Shown: positions 17,769-26,634, counted from the first letter of the stretch. The stretch: 64,000 bases of DNA from JALYNX01 sp040902845 (GCA_040902845.1 JBBDWM010000024.1:43030-107029); one strand, 5' to 3'. The notes: generated by a model from the sequence alone, not told the origin. Made by a program: numbers and translations.

Positions 17769-18559
17769 GCAAATGCCCGTGCCAGGTCACTGGTGATCGG
17801 GCCTTCGCCGAACGCAAGGTCCCCAACCATCGAGACCGGCTGGATCTCGCGAATCGTCGACATCGCCATCACCTCCGACGCCGCTTTGAGCCGATCGAGA
17901 GGCCATCTCCCCTCGATGCACCGCACGCCCAGCCGCGACGCGTCCTCCAGCACCGCACGACGGGTGATCGAATCGAGGATCCCGAGATCGAGAGATGGCG
18001 TTTCCAGGACGTCTTCGACCACCCACGCCACACAAAACGTAGGGCCCTCGAGCATCAACCCGTCGACGGTGAGCAGGAGGGCATCGTCGAAGCCTTCCTG
18101 GGTGGCCCGCCGGCTTGCGGAGAGGTTCGGCGCATAAGAGAGGACTTTGGCGCCGGCCAGGTCCCAGTCGACCCCGGCCGCATGCCACGGCGCCGCAACA
18201 GGCAGGAGCCGTGCCGGGCCACGGCTCCCGGTCCAGGGATGTGCGAAGACGATCACAAGAGAGGCACCGGGCTCATCCGGGAGAGCCGAGCCTCTGGTCA
18301 CCACCACCCTGACGGCGCAGTCAGGACATTCGTCTGCCACGGTCTGGATCCATCGGGAGATATCGGCCCGTGCCGGAAGCTCGATGCCCAAGGCGGCGGC
18401 GCTCCTCTCGAGCCGATCGAGGTGGGCGTCCAATGCGAACGGGACGCCGTGGTAGGCCTTGAGAACCTCGAAGCAGCCATCACCACGGAGAACCGACGAG
18501 TCGGTGACTGGGATGCCGTCGCCGGAGGCCTCGCCATTGATCAGGATCGTCGAGGTCAT
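17753..18559 (-). CDS. Class IV aminotransferase / aminodeoxychorismate lyase-like
   Basis: A 268-residue fold-type IV PLP enzyme starting MTSTILINGEASGDGIPVTD, with the usual SVLRGDGCFEVLK segment and the lysine-bearing region AKVLSYAPNLSASRRATQEG. A tail motif EVMAMSTIREIQPV corresponds to the conserved S/T-x-R-x2-x-P loop. PabC (4-amino-4-deoxychorismate lyase), D-amino acid and branched-chain aminotransferases share these features. No pabAB lies nearby, so specificity is open. The ATG overlaps the nadE stop by 4 bp. Confidence 0.82.
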   Translation of the reverse strand: MTSTILINGEASGDGIPVTDSSVLRGDGCFEVLKAYHGVPFALDAHLDRLERSAAALGIELPARADISRWIQTVADECPDCAVRVVVTRGSALPDEPGASLVIVFAHPWTGSRGPARLLPVAAPWHAAGVDWDLAGAKVLSYAPNLSASRRATQEGFDDALLLTVDGLMLEGPTFCVAWVVEDVLETPSLDLGILDSITRRAVLEDASRLGVRCIEGRWPLDRLKAASEVMAMSTIREIQPVSMVGDLAFGEGPITSDLARAFAQRLS

Positions 18560-20214
18560 GGCGCCGGCGGCTGGTAGGCGTTGGTGATGGGTAGGCGGCG
18601 ATCCTTGCCGAAAGCCTTGGTGGTGATCTTGACCCCGGGAGCAGCCTGTCTTCGCTTGTATTCGTTGCGGTCGACCATCCGACCCACCCGTGCCGCCAAC
18701 GCCGGGTCGTAACCCTCGGCCACGATGTCGGCCACGCTCCAATCGTCTTCGATGTATCGCTCCAGGACCGCATCGAGCACCTCGTACGGGGGCAACGAGT
18801 CGGAGTCCTTCTGATCCGGTCGCAGCTCGGCAGAAGGTGGTTTGTCGATGCTGCTCCGGGGGATCACCTCGCCGTCCTTGTTGCGCCAGCGCGCCAGGTC
18901 GTAAACAAGAGTCTTGAAAACGTCCTTGAGCACCGCGTAGCCACCAACCATGTCGCCATACAGAGTGGCATACCCGGCAGCCATCTCCGACTTGTTGCCA
19001 GTGGCCACCACCATCGGCCCATGCTTGTTGGAGATGGCCATGAGGATCGCTCCACGGGCTCTCGCCTGGAGGTTCTCCTCGGCCACACCAAACGACGTCC
19101 CGGTGAACAACGGATCGAGGGTTTTCAGGAAGGAGGCGTACACATGATCGACCGGCACCTTGTCGATGCGGATGCCGAGATTCGCGGCCAGTTCGACGGC
19201 GTCGTCGACGGAATGCTTCGAAGAGAAGCGCGATGGCATCGCCACCCCCCACACCGCGTCAGGGCCAAGCGCATCGGCTGCGATCACGGCGGTGAGCGCC
19301 GAGTCGATGCCTCCGGAGAGACCAATGACGACGGATTCGAATCCATTCTTGCGGACGTAGTCACCGAGACCGGTGGTCAACGCCCGATAAACCTCCTCGA
19401 TCGGGTCGAGAAGTGGAGTCAGCGACGTACTGCTGTGTTTCTCCCCGGCCAGCGGGAGGTCGACGACGAACAGATCCTGCTCGAACTGCGGCGAGCGATG
19501 AATCACCGTGCCATCAGCACCCACGACGATGGAGGCCCCGTCGAAGACCAACTCGTCCTGACCACCCACCAAATTGAGATAGACCACCGGCGTGGACGTG
19601 GCTCGAGCCCGTTCGATGATCATCCGCTCCCGGTCGGCCGCCTTGCCCCTGTGGAACGGGGAGGCATTGATGTTGAGCAGCAGTTGGGCGCCGGAAGCAG
19701 CCTGTTGCGTTGGCGGCCCGTCGGCGACCCAGATGTCCTCACAGATCGAGACACCTGCGACGACCCCGTCGAGCTCCCATGTCGCGTCAGGGCGGGTTCC
19801 CACCGAGAAGTAACGGTCCTCGTCGAAGACCCCGTAGTTGGGCAACAGAACCTTGTGATAGACGCCGGCAACCTTGCCATGCTGGAGGATTGCTGCCGCG
19901 TTGGCGACAGTCCGCTCCCGGGCGTCGGGAGCGCCTCTGACCACCGGGTCGGCGAAGTCGACGAAACCGACCACGACCGCCATTTCTTGTGATCGCTCGG
20001 CGAGCCGATCTCGGGCCTCGATTCCCATTCTGACGAAGTCGCGACGGAGCACCAGATCCTCGGGCGGATAGCCGTTGATGGCCAATTCCGGCAGCAGAAG
20101 CAGGTCGGCACTCTCGGCCTCGGCCCACGCCATCACCTCGGCGATGCGCGCCTCGTTGCCGGCCAGGTCCCCGACCGTGAGATTGAGTTGGCCTCCGGCT
20201 ACACGGACTGGCAT
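18556..20214 (-). CDS. nadE: Glutamine-dependent NAD+ synthetase
   Basis: A 552-residue two-domain enzyme that amidates nicotinate adenine dinucleotide in the last step of NAD+ synthesis. The N-terminal nitrilase-type amidase shows the Glu-Lys-Cys triad in LLLPELAINGYPPED, VYHKVLLPNYGVF and VSICEDIWV. The C-terminal synthetase domain has the PP-loop VIGLSGGIDSALTAVI and later ATGNKSEMAAGY. The start at 20214 (MPVRVAGGQLNLTVG) matches the family and has TATCGT 7 nt upstream. It is divergent from glnE across only 36 bp. Confidence 0.93.
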   Translation of the reverse strand: MPVRVAGGQLNLTVGDLAGNEARIAEVMAWAEAESADLLLLPELAINGYPPEDLVLRRDFVRMGIEARDRLAERSQEMAVVVGFVDFADPVVRGAPDARERTVANAAAILQHGKVAGVYHKVLLPNYGVFDEDRYFSVGTRPDATWELDGVVAGVSICEDIWVADGPPTQQAASGAQLLLNINASPFHRGKAADRERMIIERARATSTPVVYLNLVGGQDELVFDGASIVVGADGTVIHRSPQFEQDLFVVDLPLAGEKHSSTSLTPLLDPIEEVYRALTTGLGDYVRKNGFESVVIGLSGGIDSALTAVIAADALGPDAVWGVAMPSRFSSKHSVDDAVELAANLGIRIDKVPVDHVYASFLKTLDPLFTGTSFGVAEENLQARARGAILMAISNKHGPMVVATGNKSEMAAGYATLYGDMVGGYAVLKDVFKTLVYDLARWRNKDGEVIPRSSIDKPPSAELRPDQKDSDSLPPYEVLDAVLERYIEDDWSVADIVAEGYDPALAARVGRMVDRNEYKRRQAAPGVKITTKAFGKDRRLPITNAYQPPAP

Positions 20215-20250
20215 TACCGCCACGATACGCCTCCCCTTAGCCTGAGCCCT

Positions 20251-23013
20251 GTGACCGATCAGAGGAACGCGACACCCCTGGCAGTGGCGGAGGAGCGGCT
20301 GCGCGAAACGGTGCCCGATCCAGTCATTCGGCACGAGCTCGCCAAGCGGATCGCGTCAGGCCCAGACCCATCTGGCGCCCTCGATCGCCTGCTCCCGATC
20401 CTGGAGGCTGCTCCCGACCTGGTTCGGGATGCCGATGCCCGCCGGCGCCTAAGTGCCATCGTGGGCTCAAGTCGAGCTCTGAGCCGGAGTCTGGCCAGAA
20501 ACCCGTCATTGTTGGTCGACGAGAAGCAGCCGACCGTGACGCTCCAGGTCCACCACGCTCTGGCGGTGATCGCGGGCGACGACCTGTCGGGCGCAATCGA
20601 TCTCACCGAGGCCATTTCTCGCTACTCAGAGGCCATGGACCGAATCGTGTCCGACGCCCTCGAGTCCGCTCAGCGGGCCACGGTTGAGAAACACCCGATC
20701 GTCGATGTCCTCCCTTTCAGTGTCATTGCCATGGGCAAGTGGGGAGCCCGCGAGCTGAACTACTCGTCGGATATCGATTTCGTGCTCGTCCACGACAACG
20801 TGGAAGGCTCCGAGACCGAAAGCAGGTCGACAGCCCTGGCCCTCGCCAGCCGGCTTCTCACCATCCTCTCGACACCCACCCCCGACGGGGGGGCCCTGGA
20901 AGTCGACGTGGATCTGAGACCGGAGGGCTCGCTCGGGCCCCTTTCTCGGACTCTCGAGTCCTACGCCCGCTACTACGAGCAGTGGGGCGAGGCCTGGGAG
21001 TTGCAGGCGTTGCTCAAGGCGCGTCTGGCAGCGGGAGACGACGATCTGGGAGCTCGCTTCATAGGCCTGACCGAGAGGGTCATCTGGGATCGCGGTCTCG
21101 ACGTCGAGTCGCTGCGCAGCATCCGAAGGATCAAGGAACAGGTGGAACAGGGTGCGGAGTCGACTGACATCAAACGATCACGGGGCGGCATTCGTGACAT
21201 CGAGTTCTCGATCCAACTCCTGCAACTGGTGCACGGGCGACTCGATGCCGACCTGAGGGCTCCGGCAACACTCGACGCGCTGGAAGCCTTGGCGCTACAT
21301 GGTTTCGTGGGGCCTGAAGACCATCGAGGGCTCGCCGACGCCTACCGGTTCTTGCGAAACCTGGAACATCGAATCCAGCTCTGGGACCTTCGACAGACCC
21401 ACGAGATCCCCGAGGAGCCGATGGCCCGGGCCCGCATCGCCCGATCGCTCGGCTTCGAGGAGGACCCCCAGCGGGAGTTGGAGGAAAGTCTGGCCCAGGT
21501 GCGATCGGTCGTGCGCGACGTCCACGAGCGTCTCTATTTCCGGCCGATCCTCGACGCGTTGGTCGGGTCCCCGAGTGCCCGGCTCGGTGTTGAAGAGGCG
21601 GCCCTCCGTCTCGAGGCCCTCGGATTCTCCGATGTCGACTCAGCAGGGAGGGCCCTGGAAGAACTGACAGCGGGCCTAAGCCGACGCTCGCGGGCGATGC
21701 ACCAGGTTCTCCCGCTCTTGTTGGACTGGCTCTCGATCTCCCCGAACCCTGACCTTGGCCTGTACCAGTTGAGGGTCCTCCTAACGAACACGCCGGACCA
21801 CTCGGCGCTGATAACGATGCTCGAGAACAACCCGCTGGCTGGAGAGCGGTTGTGCCTCCTCCTGGGGACCAGCCGTCTGATCGGCCAGCTCATCGACCGG
21901 ATACCGGAATTCGTTCCCCGACTCGCCGACGACGCTCTGTTGGGGGACATCAGGCCCCGCCAGGCCGAGATCGAGCGACTTCTGGGCCTACTCGACTCGA
22001 GACCGGATTTCGACGCCAGGGTGGGGACGGTTCGACGTTTCACCCGACGCCGGAAACTCCGCATCGCCGCCCGCGACATCCTGGGTGAGGGCTCGACGCC
22101 CGAGACTCTTACGGCGCTCACCGACAGTGCAGATGCCGCCGTCACCGGGGCGTTACAGATAGTGACCGAGGGCGATCCTGGTGGGTTCGTCGTTGTCGCC
22201 ATGGGGAAATGGGGTGGGAGCGAGCTTTCCTATGGCTCGGACCTCGACGTGATGTACGTGTTCGAGCCAGAGCCCGAGCGGGACCGGGCGCTGAGAAGGG
22301 CAACCGAGCTGGCCCGGGTCCTCACCGAGCCCAGCCGGCATGGCGAGGCCTACATGCTCGACGCCGAGATCCGTCCGGAAGGACGGAGAGGCCCCCTGGC
22401 GCGCTCAATCGACAGCTATCGGCGCTACTACGAGGAGTGGGCCGAGCCCTGGGAGATTCTGGCCCTGGTGCGGGCCCGCCCTGCGGCAGGCGACGAGGAG
22501 GTCGCTGCCGCGTTCAAGGAGGTGATCGAACCGGTGGTCTGGCACGAGAACGTCTCCGACTCCTTCATCCGGTCGATTCGAGACATCAAAGCCAGAGTCG
22601 AGAACGAGCGGATCCCTCCAGGGGAGGATCCCGACTATCACCTGAAACTCGGGAAAGGGAGTCTCAGCGACATCGAGTTCCTGACCCAACTCCTCCAGAT
22701 AAAGCACGGTTTCGACGAAACCACACTGCGGGTCCCGGGAACTCTCGACGCCCTGGCTCGGCTCCGAGACCACGACCTGCTCACCCGAGGCGAGGAGGAG
22801 ACCCTGCGGGAGTCCTACATCTACTGCACCCGGGTCCGGCTTCGCCTTCACCTGCAGGCGGGAAGGGCATCGGACTCACTCCCTACCGACCCCGACGAGT
22901 TGATACGACTGGCGAGCTCACTCGGTTACCCGAGGGCTTCCGAGCTCCGTGACCAGTACCGGAGGGTGACCAGGCGAGCGAGATCGGTGTTTGAGAAGCG
23001 CTTCTATGAATGA
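20251..23013 (+). CDS. glnE: Glutamine synthetase adenylyltransferase/adenylyl-removing enzyme
   Basis: A 920-residue protein with the tandem nucleotidyltransferase layout of GlnE. The first active site is AMGKWGARELNYSSDIDFVLV (about residues 165-185), the second AMGKWGGSELSYGSDLDVMYV (about 650-670). Each is followed by a GlnD/PII-type helical region (RGGIRDIEFSIQLLQL and KGSLSDIEFLTQLLQI). It adenylylates and deadenylylates glutamine synthetase in response to nitrogen. A GTG start at 20251 is preferred because TAGCCT lies 7 nt upstream; the in-frame ATG at 20188 would lie within nadE. Confidence 0.95.
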   Translation: MTDQRNATPLAVAEERLRETVPDPVIRHELAKRIASGPDPSGALDRLLPILEAAPDLVRDADARRRLSAIVGSSRALSRSLARNPSLLVDEKQPTVTLQVHHALAVIAGDDLSGAIDLTEAISRYSEAMDRIVSDALESAQRATVEKHPIVDVLPFSVIAMGKWGARELNYSSDIDFVLVHDNVEGSETESRSTALALASRLLTILSTPTPDGGALEVDVDLRPEGSLGPLSRTLESYARYYEQWGEAWELQALLKARLAAGDDDLGARFIGLTERVIWDRGLDVESLRSIRRIKEQVEQGAESTDIKRSRGGIRDIEFSIQLLQLVHGRLDADLRAPATLDALEALALHGFVGPEDHRGLADAYRFLRNLEHRIQLWDLRQTHEIPEEPMARARIARSLGFEEDPQRELEESLAQVRSVVRDVHERLYFRPILDALVGSPSARLGVEEAALRLEALGFSDVDSAGRALEELTAGLSRRSRAMHQVLPLLLDWLSISPNPDLGLYQLRVLLTNTPDHSALITMLENNPLAGERLCLLLGTSRLIGQLIDRIPEFVPRLADDALLGDIRPRQAEIERLLGLLDSRPDFDARVGTVRRFTRRRKLRIAARDILGEGSTPETLTALTDSADAAVTGALQIVTEGDPGGFVVVAMGKWGGSELSYGSDLDVMYVFEPEPERDRALRRATELARVLTEPSRHGEAYMLDAEIRPEGRRGPLARSIDSYRRYYEEWAEPWEILALVRARPAAGDEEVAAAFKEVIEPVVWHENVSDSFIRSIRDIKARVENERIPPGEDPDYHLKLGKGSLSDIEFLTQLLQIKHGFDETTLRVPGTLDALARLRDHDLLTRGEEETLRESYIYCTRVRLRLHLQAGRASDSLPTDPDELIRLASSLGYPRASELRDQYRRVTRRARSVFEKRFYE

Positions 23014-23029
23014 CCGGTAACCTCGACGA

Positions 23030-24187
23030 ATGACCGATTCAGAGCGGGTCGCCGGGCTGGCCGGCGAGATCACACCCCACGCCGTGGAGCTCCGCCGTCA
23101 GCTCCACCGTCATCCCGAGGGCGCCCATCAGGAGCACCAGACCACCGCTCTGATCGCTGCCTCGCTTGACGAGAGCGGAATCGACTACCAACGCCGGGAG
23201 CCCCGAACCGGTCTCTGGGTCGACATCGGAGAGCGGCCCAGCATCGGGTTCAGGGCAGACCTCGACGCCCTCCCCATAAGCGAGCCTGAAGACAACAACC
23301 CGGTGTCCGAGAACCCGGGTTGGATGCACGCCTGTGGGCACGACGCCCATGCCGCCATCGCCTACGGCATCGCCTGGGTGCTTGATCGTCTCGAGCTCCC
23401 GTCAGGGGTGCGCATCCTGTTTCAACCTGCCGAGGAGTCATTTCCTAGCGGCGCCATGGAGCTGGTCGAGGAAGGCCTGGTCGACGGGCTCAAGGCCCTC
23501 ATCGCATTTCATATCGACCCAACCTTGCCCACCGGTCAGATCGGCAGCCGCTCGGGCCCGATCACGGCGAGCGCCGACAAGTTCACCCTGGTGCTCGAGG
23601 GGCCAGGAGGGCACACCGCACGGCCTCATCGCACCGTCGATCTCATCGCCGACGCTGCCCGGGTGGTGCACGAGTTGCCGGGATGCATGCGTCGGACCAT
23701 CGACGCCCGAAGCCCGTTCACGGTCGCCTTTGGATCGATCCACGGCGGGGAGGCAGGAAACGTGATCCCAACCCGCGTCGAGATCGAGGGGACGGTTCGC
23801 ACCCTTGACGGGGCGTTGTGGGGGCTGCTGCCCGGTCTCGTCGAGAGGGCCCTTGGCTCCCTGCTGGCGATCTCCGACGCCACCTACACCCTCTCCTACT
23901 CCCAAGCGGTCCCACCAGTGGTCAACGACGCAGGTGTGGTCGAGTCGGCAACCTCAGGGATCACCGCGATGTTGGGCCCCGATGTGGTCGTTCCCACCGA
24001 GCCAAGCATGGGGGGCGAGGACTTCTCCAACTACCTGACCAGGGTTCCCGGCGCCCTGTTCCGGCTGGGGACGCTTGGCTCTGGAGAAGATCTCCACTCG
24101 CCTTCCTTCCATCTCGATGAGGGCTCTATCGGGTTCGGGATCCAGGCGGGTGTGGCCGCGCTGCTCGGGATCCAGGACCGTCTCTGA
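23030..24187 (+). CDS. M20-family amidohydrolase (hippurate/N-acyl amino acid hydrolase type)
   Basis: A 385-residue M20 dizinc peptidase. The N-terminus has ELRRQLHRHPEGAHQEHQT, typical of the amidohydrolase subgroup. Metal ligands lie in WMHACGHDAHAAIAYG and FQPAEESFPSGAMELVEEG, with a terminal His in GSGEDLHSPSF. A lid/dimerisation domain (~180-290) contains GPGGHTARPH. It should hydrolyse N-acyl amino acids or related amides in the cytosol. It follows glnE by 16 bp but has its own TAACCT 6 nt before the ATG. Confidence 0.9.
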   Translation: MTDSERVAGLAGEITPHAVELRRQLHRHPEGAHQEHQTTALIAASLDESGIDYQRREPRTGLWVDIGERPSIGFRADLDALPISEPEDNNPVSENPGWMHACGHDAHAAIAYGIAWVLDRLELPSGVRILFQPAEESFPSGAMELVEEGLVDGLKALIAFHIDPTLPTGQIGSRSGPITASADKFTLVLEGPGGHTARPHRTVDLIADAARVVHELPGCMRRTIDARSPFTVAFGSIHGGEAGNVIPTRVEIEGTVRTLDGALWGLLPGLVERALGSLLAISDATYTLSYSQAVPPVVNDAGVVESATSGITAMLGPDVVVPTEPSMGGEDFSNYLTRVPGALFRLGTLGSGEDLHSPSFHLDEGSIGFGIQAGVAALLGIQDRL

Positions 24188-24239
24188 GCCGATCACCGGA
24201 CGGCGACTGCCAGGCTCGGGTTTACCATCGGTCGACGTC

Positions 24240-24971
24240 ATGACGATCGGGAAGGAGCCCCCCACCGAGCCGCAGCCATACGAGCCTCACATCGGAGAGA
24301 CGCGGCAGTACTGGCGCGACATGATCCTTGGTGTAAACGACGGCCTCGTCTCCATGTATCTGCTGGTGGTGGGGGTGGTGGGTGGCGGATTCGACACCAG
24401 TCAGGTGTTGCTCACCGGTCTGGCCGGGGCTCTTGCCGGCGCCGTCTCCATGGCCGCCGGCGAGTACCTGGCGACCAAATCCCAGGACGAGATCCTCGCA
24501 GCGGAGCTCGCTCTCGAACGGATCCACATCAAAGAACACCGGGGAACGGAGGTCAGCCAGCTCAGGGAGATGTTCTCGGATATGGGAATCTCCGCTGCCG
24601 ACCTCGAAGGCGTCGTCGCCGCCTTCGACCGTTCCGACGAGGCCATGCTCAATGCGATGAAGGCGCTCGAGTTCGGCTTCGTGGAATCGGAGCGTCGCTC
24701 CCCTTATCTGGCCATGTTCGCATCGGGCGGTCTCTTCCTGGTCGGGTCGCTGCCGTCGATCCTCCCTTTCATAATCTTCGACTCCAACACGATTGCCCTT
24801 GTTTGGGCGTCGGTCCTCGCGCTGGGCGGCCTCTTCGCCGTGGGGGTGGTCAAGGCCCGCGTCACCCGTAACAACTGGCTCCGATCCGGGCTCGAGAACA
24901 TGATGATCGCCGGTGTGGGTGGCCTGCTCGCCTGGTTGATCGGCGACGCTGTTGGCACCGCTCTGGGCTGA
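24240..24971 (+). CDS. VIT1/CCC1-family membrane transporter
   Basis: A 243-residue membrane protein. The first helix region DMILGVNDGLVSMYLLVVGVVG and the following AAGEYLATKSQDEIL are characteristic of the VIT1/CCC1 (Fe2+/Mn2+) family. A cytosolic helical segment (~85-145) precedes three C-terminal membrane spans. The family moves iron or manganese out of the cytoplasm; the direction and metal here are inferred. The start at 24240 has TACCAT 11 nt upstream. Confidence 0.85.
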   Translation: MTIGKEPPTEPQPYEPHIGETRQYWRDMILGVNDGLVSMYLLVVGVVGGGFDTSQVLLTGLAGALAGAVSMAAGEYLATKSQDEILAAELALERIHIKEHRGTEVSQLREMFSDMGISAADLEGVVAAFDRSDEAMLNAMKALEFGFVESERRSPYLAMFASGGLFLVGSLPSILPFIIFDSNTIALVWASVLALGGLFAVGVVKARVTRNNWLRSGLENMMIAGVGGLLAWLIGDAVGTALG

Positions 24972-24978
24972 TCATCGC

Positions 24979-25108
24979 TTACCTGAGGTAGGCAGCGCCA
25001 CATGTGGCGCTGCCGCAACAGAGAAGCGGGGGCTGCCGATGGGAACGGGATCACCGCGTCGTTCTTTGTCGGGAATACGCCATATGTGGCGCCAGGTACC
25101 TCAGGTAA
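24979..25108. repeat. 130-bp element with terminal inverted repeats (MITE-like)
   Basis: The ends are near-mirror images of about 30 bp. The outermost 12 bp (TTACCTGAGGTA at 24979-24990; its complement at 25097-25108) are identical, followed inside by matched GCGCCACAT/ATGTGGCGC blocks. The left block is a perfect 22-bp palindrome at 24992-25013, and the right block is a near-palindrome at 25078-25091. No ORF is present inside. This is the form of a miniature inverted-repeat element; a pair of regulator-binding palindromes is the alternative. No target duplication is obvious. Confidence 0.5.
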
Positions 25109-25139
25109 CTGACTAATCATCATGCAGCACGCGTTGTGC

Positions 25140-25168
25140 TTGCAATAGTTAGCACTTAGCTGTATGCT
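25140..25168 (+). promoter_or_regulatory. Promoter of the XRE-family regulator gene
   Basis: TTGCAA (25140-25145) and TATGCT (25163-25168) are separated by exactly 17 bp, and TATGCT lies 8 nt before the GTG start. The spacing fits a sigma-A-type promoter whose transcript begins at or next to the start codon. The spacer contains a partial direct repeat (TTAGCACTTAGC). Confidence 0.6.
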
Positions 25169-25176
25169 TCCGGAAG

Positions 25177-25548
25177 GTGAACGAGGGCAAGCAGTCTGAT
25201 CTGGGTGAATTCATCCGGCAACAGCGGGAAAGGGCCAACCTCTCCCTGCGTCGCCTGGCCGATACGGCCGGGATCTCGAACCCCTACTTGAGCCAGATCG
25301 AACGAGGAATCCGCAAACCGTCGGCCGAGATTCTCAGCCGACTTTCCCGGGCCCTCGAGATCTCAGCGAACTCCTTGTACTCCAAGGCAGGCCTTATGGA
25401 CGAGGAGTTCCAGTCGCCAACGGTATTCGAGGCAGTCGAAGCCGACGAGCGTCTGAGCTCGGGTCACAAGAAAGTCCTTCTCGACATGTACCGGGCGTTG
25501 GTCCAGGCCAACGGGTCGGTACCCGACAAGAAAAACAATCAGGAGTAA
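25177..25548 (+). CDS. XRE-family transcriptional regulator (Rv0474-like)
   Basis: A 123-residue protein with an N-terminal helix-turn-helix: LGEFIRQQRERANLSLRRLA then GISNPYLSQIERGIRKPS, a textbook XRE domain (~8-65). A short C-terminal region (~75-123) may mediate dimerisation. It sits 3 bp upstream of an HBHA-like gene, the same order as Rv0474-Rv0475 in Mycobacterium, so it may control that gene. The leaderless GTG start is supported by the promoter at 25140-25168. Confidence 0.85.
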   Translation: MNEGKQSDLGEFIRQQRERANLSLRRLADTAGISNPYLSQIERGIRKPSAEILSRLSRALEISANSLYSKAGLMDEEFQSPTVFEAVEADERLSSGHKKVLLDMYRALVQANGSVPDKKNNQE

Positions 25549-25551
25549 CAA

Positions 25552-26040
25552 ATGCAGGCGAAGAACGTTCTGTACGCCACAGTTGGAGCCCCCGTCGTCG
25601 CCGCCCGCAAGGTTGGCGAAGGCGTAACCGTGCTCCGCACCAAGATCAGTGAAGGCACCTCCGGCTACGGCCAGGCTGCCGAGAAAGCAATCGACAGCTG
25701 GGCCGTCGAGGGTGAGAAGGTCGTTGCCCGGATCACCGACGGCAAGGTCGTCGACGAGATCACGGCCAAGGTCGACCTCGACCAGGCCAAAGAGCAGGTC
25801 AGCAAACTACGCGACCAGCTCGAGGACATGCTCGCCACCTGGCGTTCGTCCTTCCGGCCCGAGAAGGCCGAGACCACCGAGGTGAAAGAGGCCACAGCCG
25901 CCGCGGCCAAGGCCCCTGCCGCCAAGAAGCCGGCCTCCAAGACCGGCACCAAGGCTTCTGCTGCCAAGACCGTCAGGTCAACGGCCGCGAAGACGAGCTC
26001 TGCGAAGACTGAGTCGGTCAAGGCCGACAAAGCTTCCTGA
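25552..26040 (+). CDS. HBHA-like protein with coiled coil and Lys/Ala-rich tail
   Basis: A 162-residue protein. Residues ~1-100 are helical with coiled-coil character (DLDQAKEQVSKLRDQLEDML). Residues ~110-162 are a low-complexity Lys/Ala/Thr tail (KAPAAKKPASKTGTKASAAK), the layout of mycobacterial heparin-binding haemagglutinin, whose basic tail binds sulfated glycans or lipid surfaces. Its placement behind an XRE regulator supports the assignment. In a free-living organism the tail could equally bind DNA or membrane. AGGAG precedes the ATG (25544-25548). Confidence 0.7.
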   Translation: MQAKNVLYATVGAPVVAARKVGEGVTVLRTKISEGTSGYGQAAEKAIDSWAVEGEKVVARITDGKVVDEITAKVDLDQAKEQVSKLRDQLEDMLATWRSSFRPEKAETTEVKEATAAAAKAPAAKKPASKTGTKASAAKTVRSTAAKTSSAKTESVKADKAS

Positions 26041-26059
26041 GCTCACTCCTCCTCACAAC

Positions 26060-26093
26060 GATCGGGGGGCCCTTCGGGGCCCCTCAGTCGTTT
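26060..26093. terminator. GC-rich hairpin terminator after the HBHA-like gene
   Basis: A long stem around a TTCG-type loop: GGGGCCC-type left arm (~26064-26073) and GGGGCCCC right arm (~26077-26084), flanked by ACGA/TCGT, then a short TTT. It begins ~20 bp after the HBHA-like stop codon and fits an intrinsic terminator. Confidence 0.65.
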
Positions 26094-26177
26094 GGGAACG
26101 CAGTACGCATATCGCAATACGCAGCGCATAGCGTTTTGCGTTTTGCGTTATGCGGAGCCGAGCGAAGCGAGGCTCCT
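26094..26177. repeat. Low-complexity inverted-repeat block
   Basis: An AT-richer stretch made of degenerate ~7-bp units. ACGCATATCGCAATACGC-type units on the left are mirrored by GCGTTTTGCGTTTTGCG-type units on the right. A perfect GGAGCC/GGCTCC stem follows at its right end (about 26155-26177), overlapping the stop of the minus-strand DUF4332 gene. It may act as a terminator for that gene; the left part looks like an intergenic repeat. Confidence 0.5.
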
Positions 26178-26574
26178 ACAGCGAGGGCTTCAGGTCCTTC
26201 GCGGCTTCGATCCAACTTTCCACCATCGCCTCGGTAGGCAGACGTCGCACGACCTTGGATTGCCCGTTGAGCCCGATGATCTTGGCGAGCAATGCGGTTG
26301 GGTTGCGACGACGAAGGTCGCGCAGGGTATCGACCCCCGCAGCAACCAAGAGCTCGGCATATTCCGCTCCCACCCCTCTCACTCGTAGCAAGTCGGAGTG
26401 GTGAACCCACTGCTGAACATCTCTGGAGTCGAGCCCGAGCGTCGTTGAGAGGTCTGTTCGCTCCTTGCGATTGGCGGCAAATTCGAGCAGCCCCTTGCTG
26501 GTGCGAACCCCGGCTTTGCGAAGTTTCGTGGCGTCTTTGACACCGATCCCTGCCACCTGATCGATCCGAGCCAT
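26176..26574 (-). CDS. DUF4332-type helix-hairpin-helix protein
   Basis: A 132-residue protein starting MARIDQVAGIGVKDATKLRK, with two helix-hairpin-helix-like units: the IGVKDATKLRKAGVRTSKGLL region and LRVRGVGAEYAELLVAAGVDTL. This matches DUF4332-type proteins, which resemble the HhH arrays of nucleic-acid-binding proteins. A Shine-Dalgarno-like GAGAAGGG precedes the ATG at 26574. The next upstream ATG (26601) would add 9 atypical residues. Confidence 0.75.
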   Translation of the reverse strand: MARIDQVAGIGVKDATKLRKAGVRTSKGLLEFAANRKERTDLSTTLGLDSRDVQQWVHHSDLLRVRGVGAEYAELLVAAGVDTLRDLRRRNPTALLAKIIGLNGQSKVVRRLPTEAMVESWIEAAKDLKPSL

Positions 26575-26634
26575 GAATCCCTTCTCTCCGCTCGACTTCA
26601 ACAGTCGCCAGACTCTATACCCCGGATCAAACCC

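Noticed and set aside
17648..18577. 309-codon plus-strand frame opposite the aminotransferase gene
   Set aside because: It lies fully antisense to a well-supported PLP enzyme, has no domain and a composition typical of a shadow frame in high-GC DNA.
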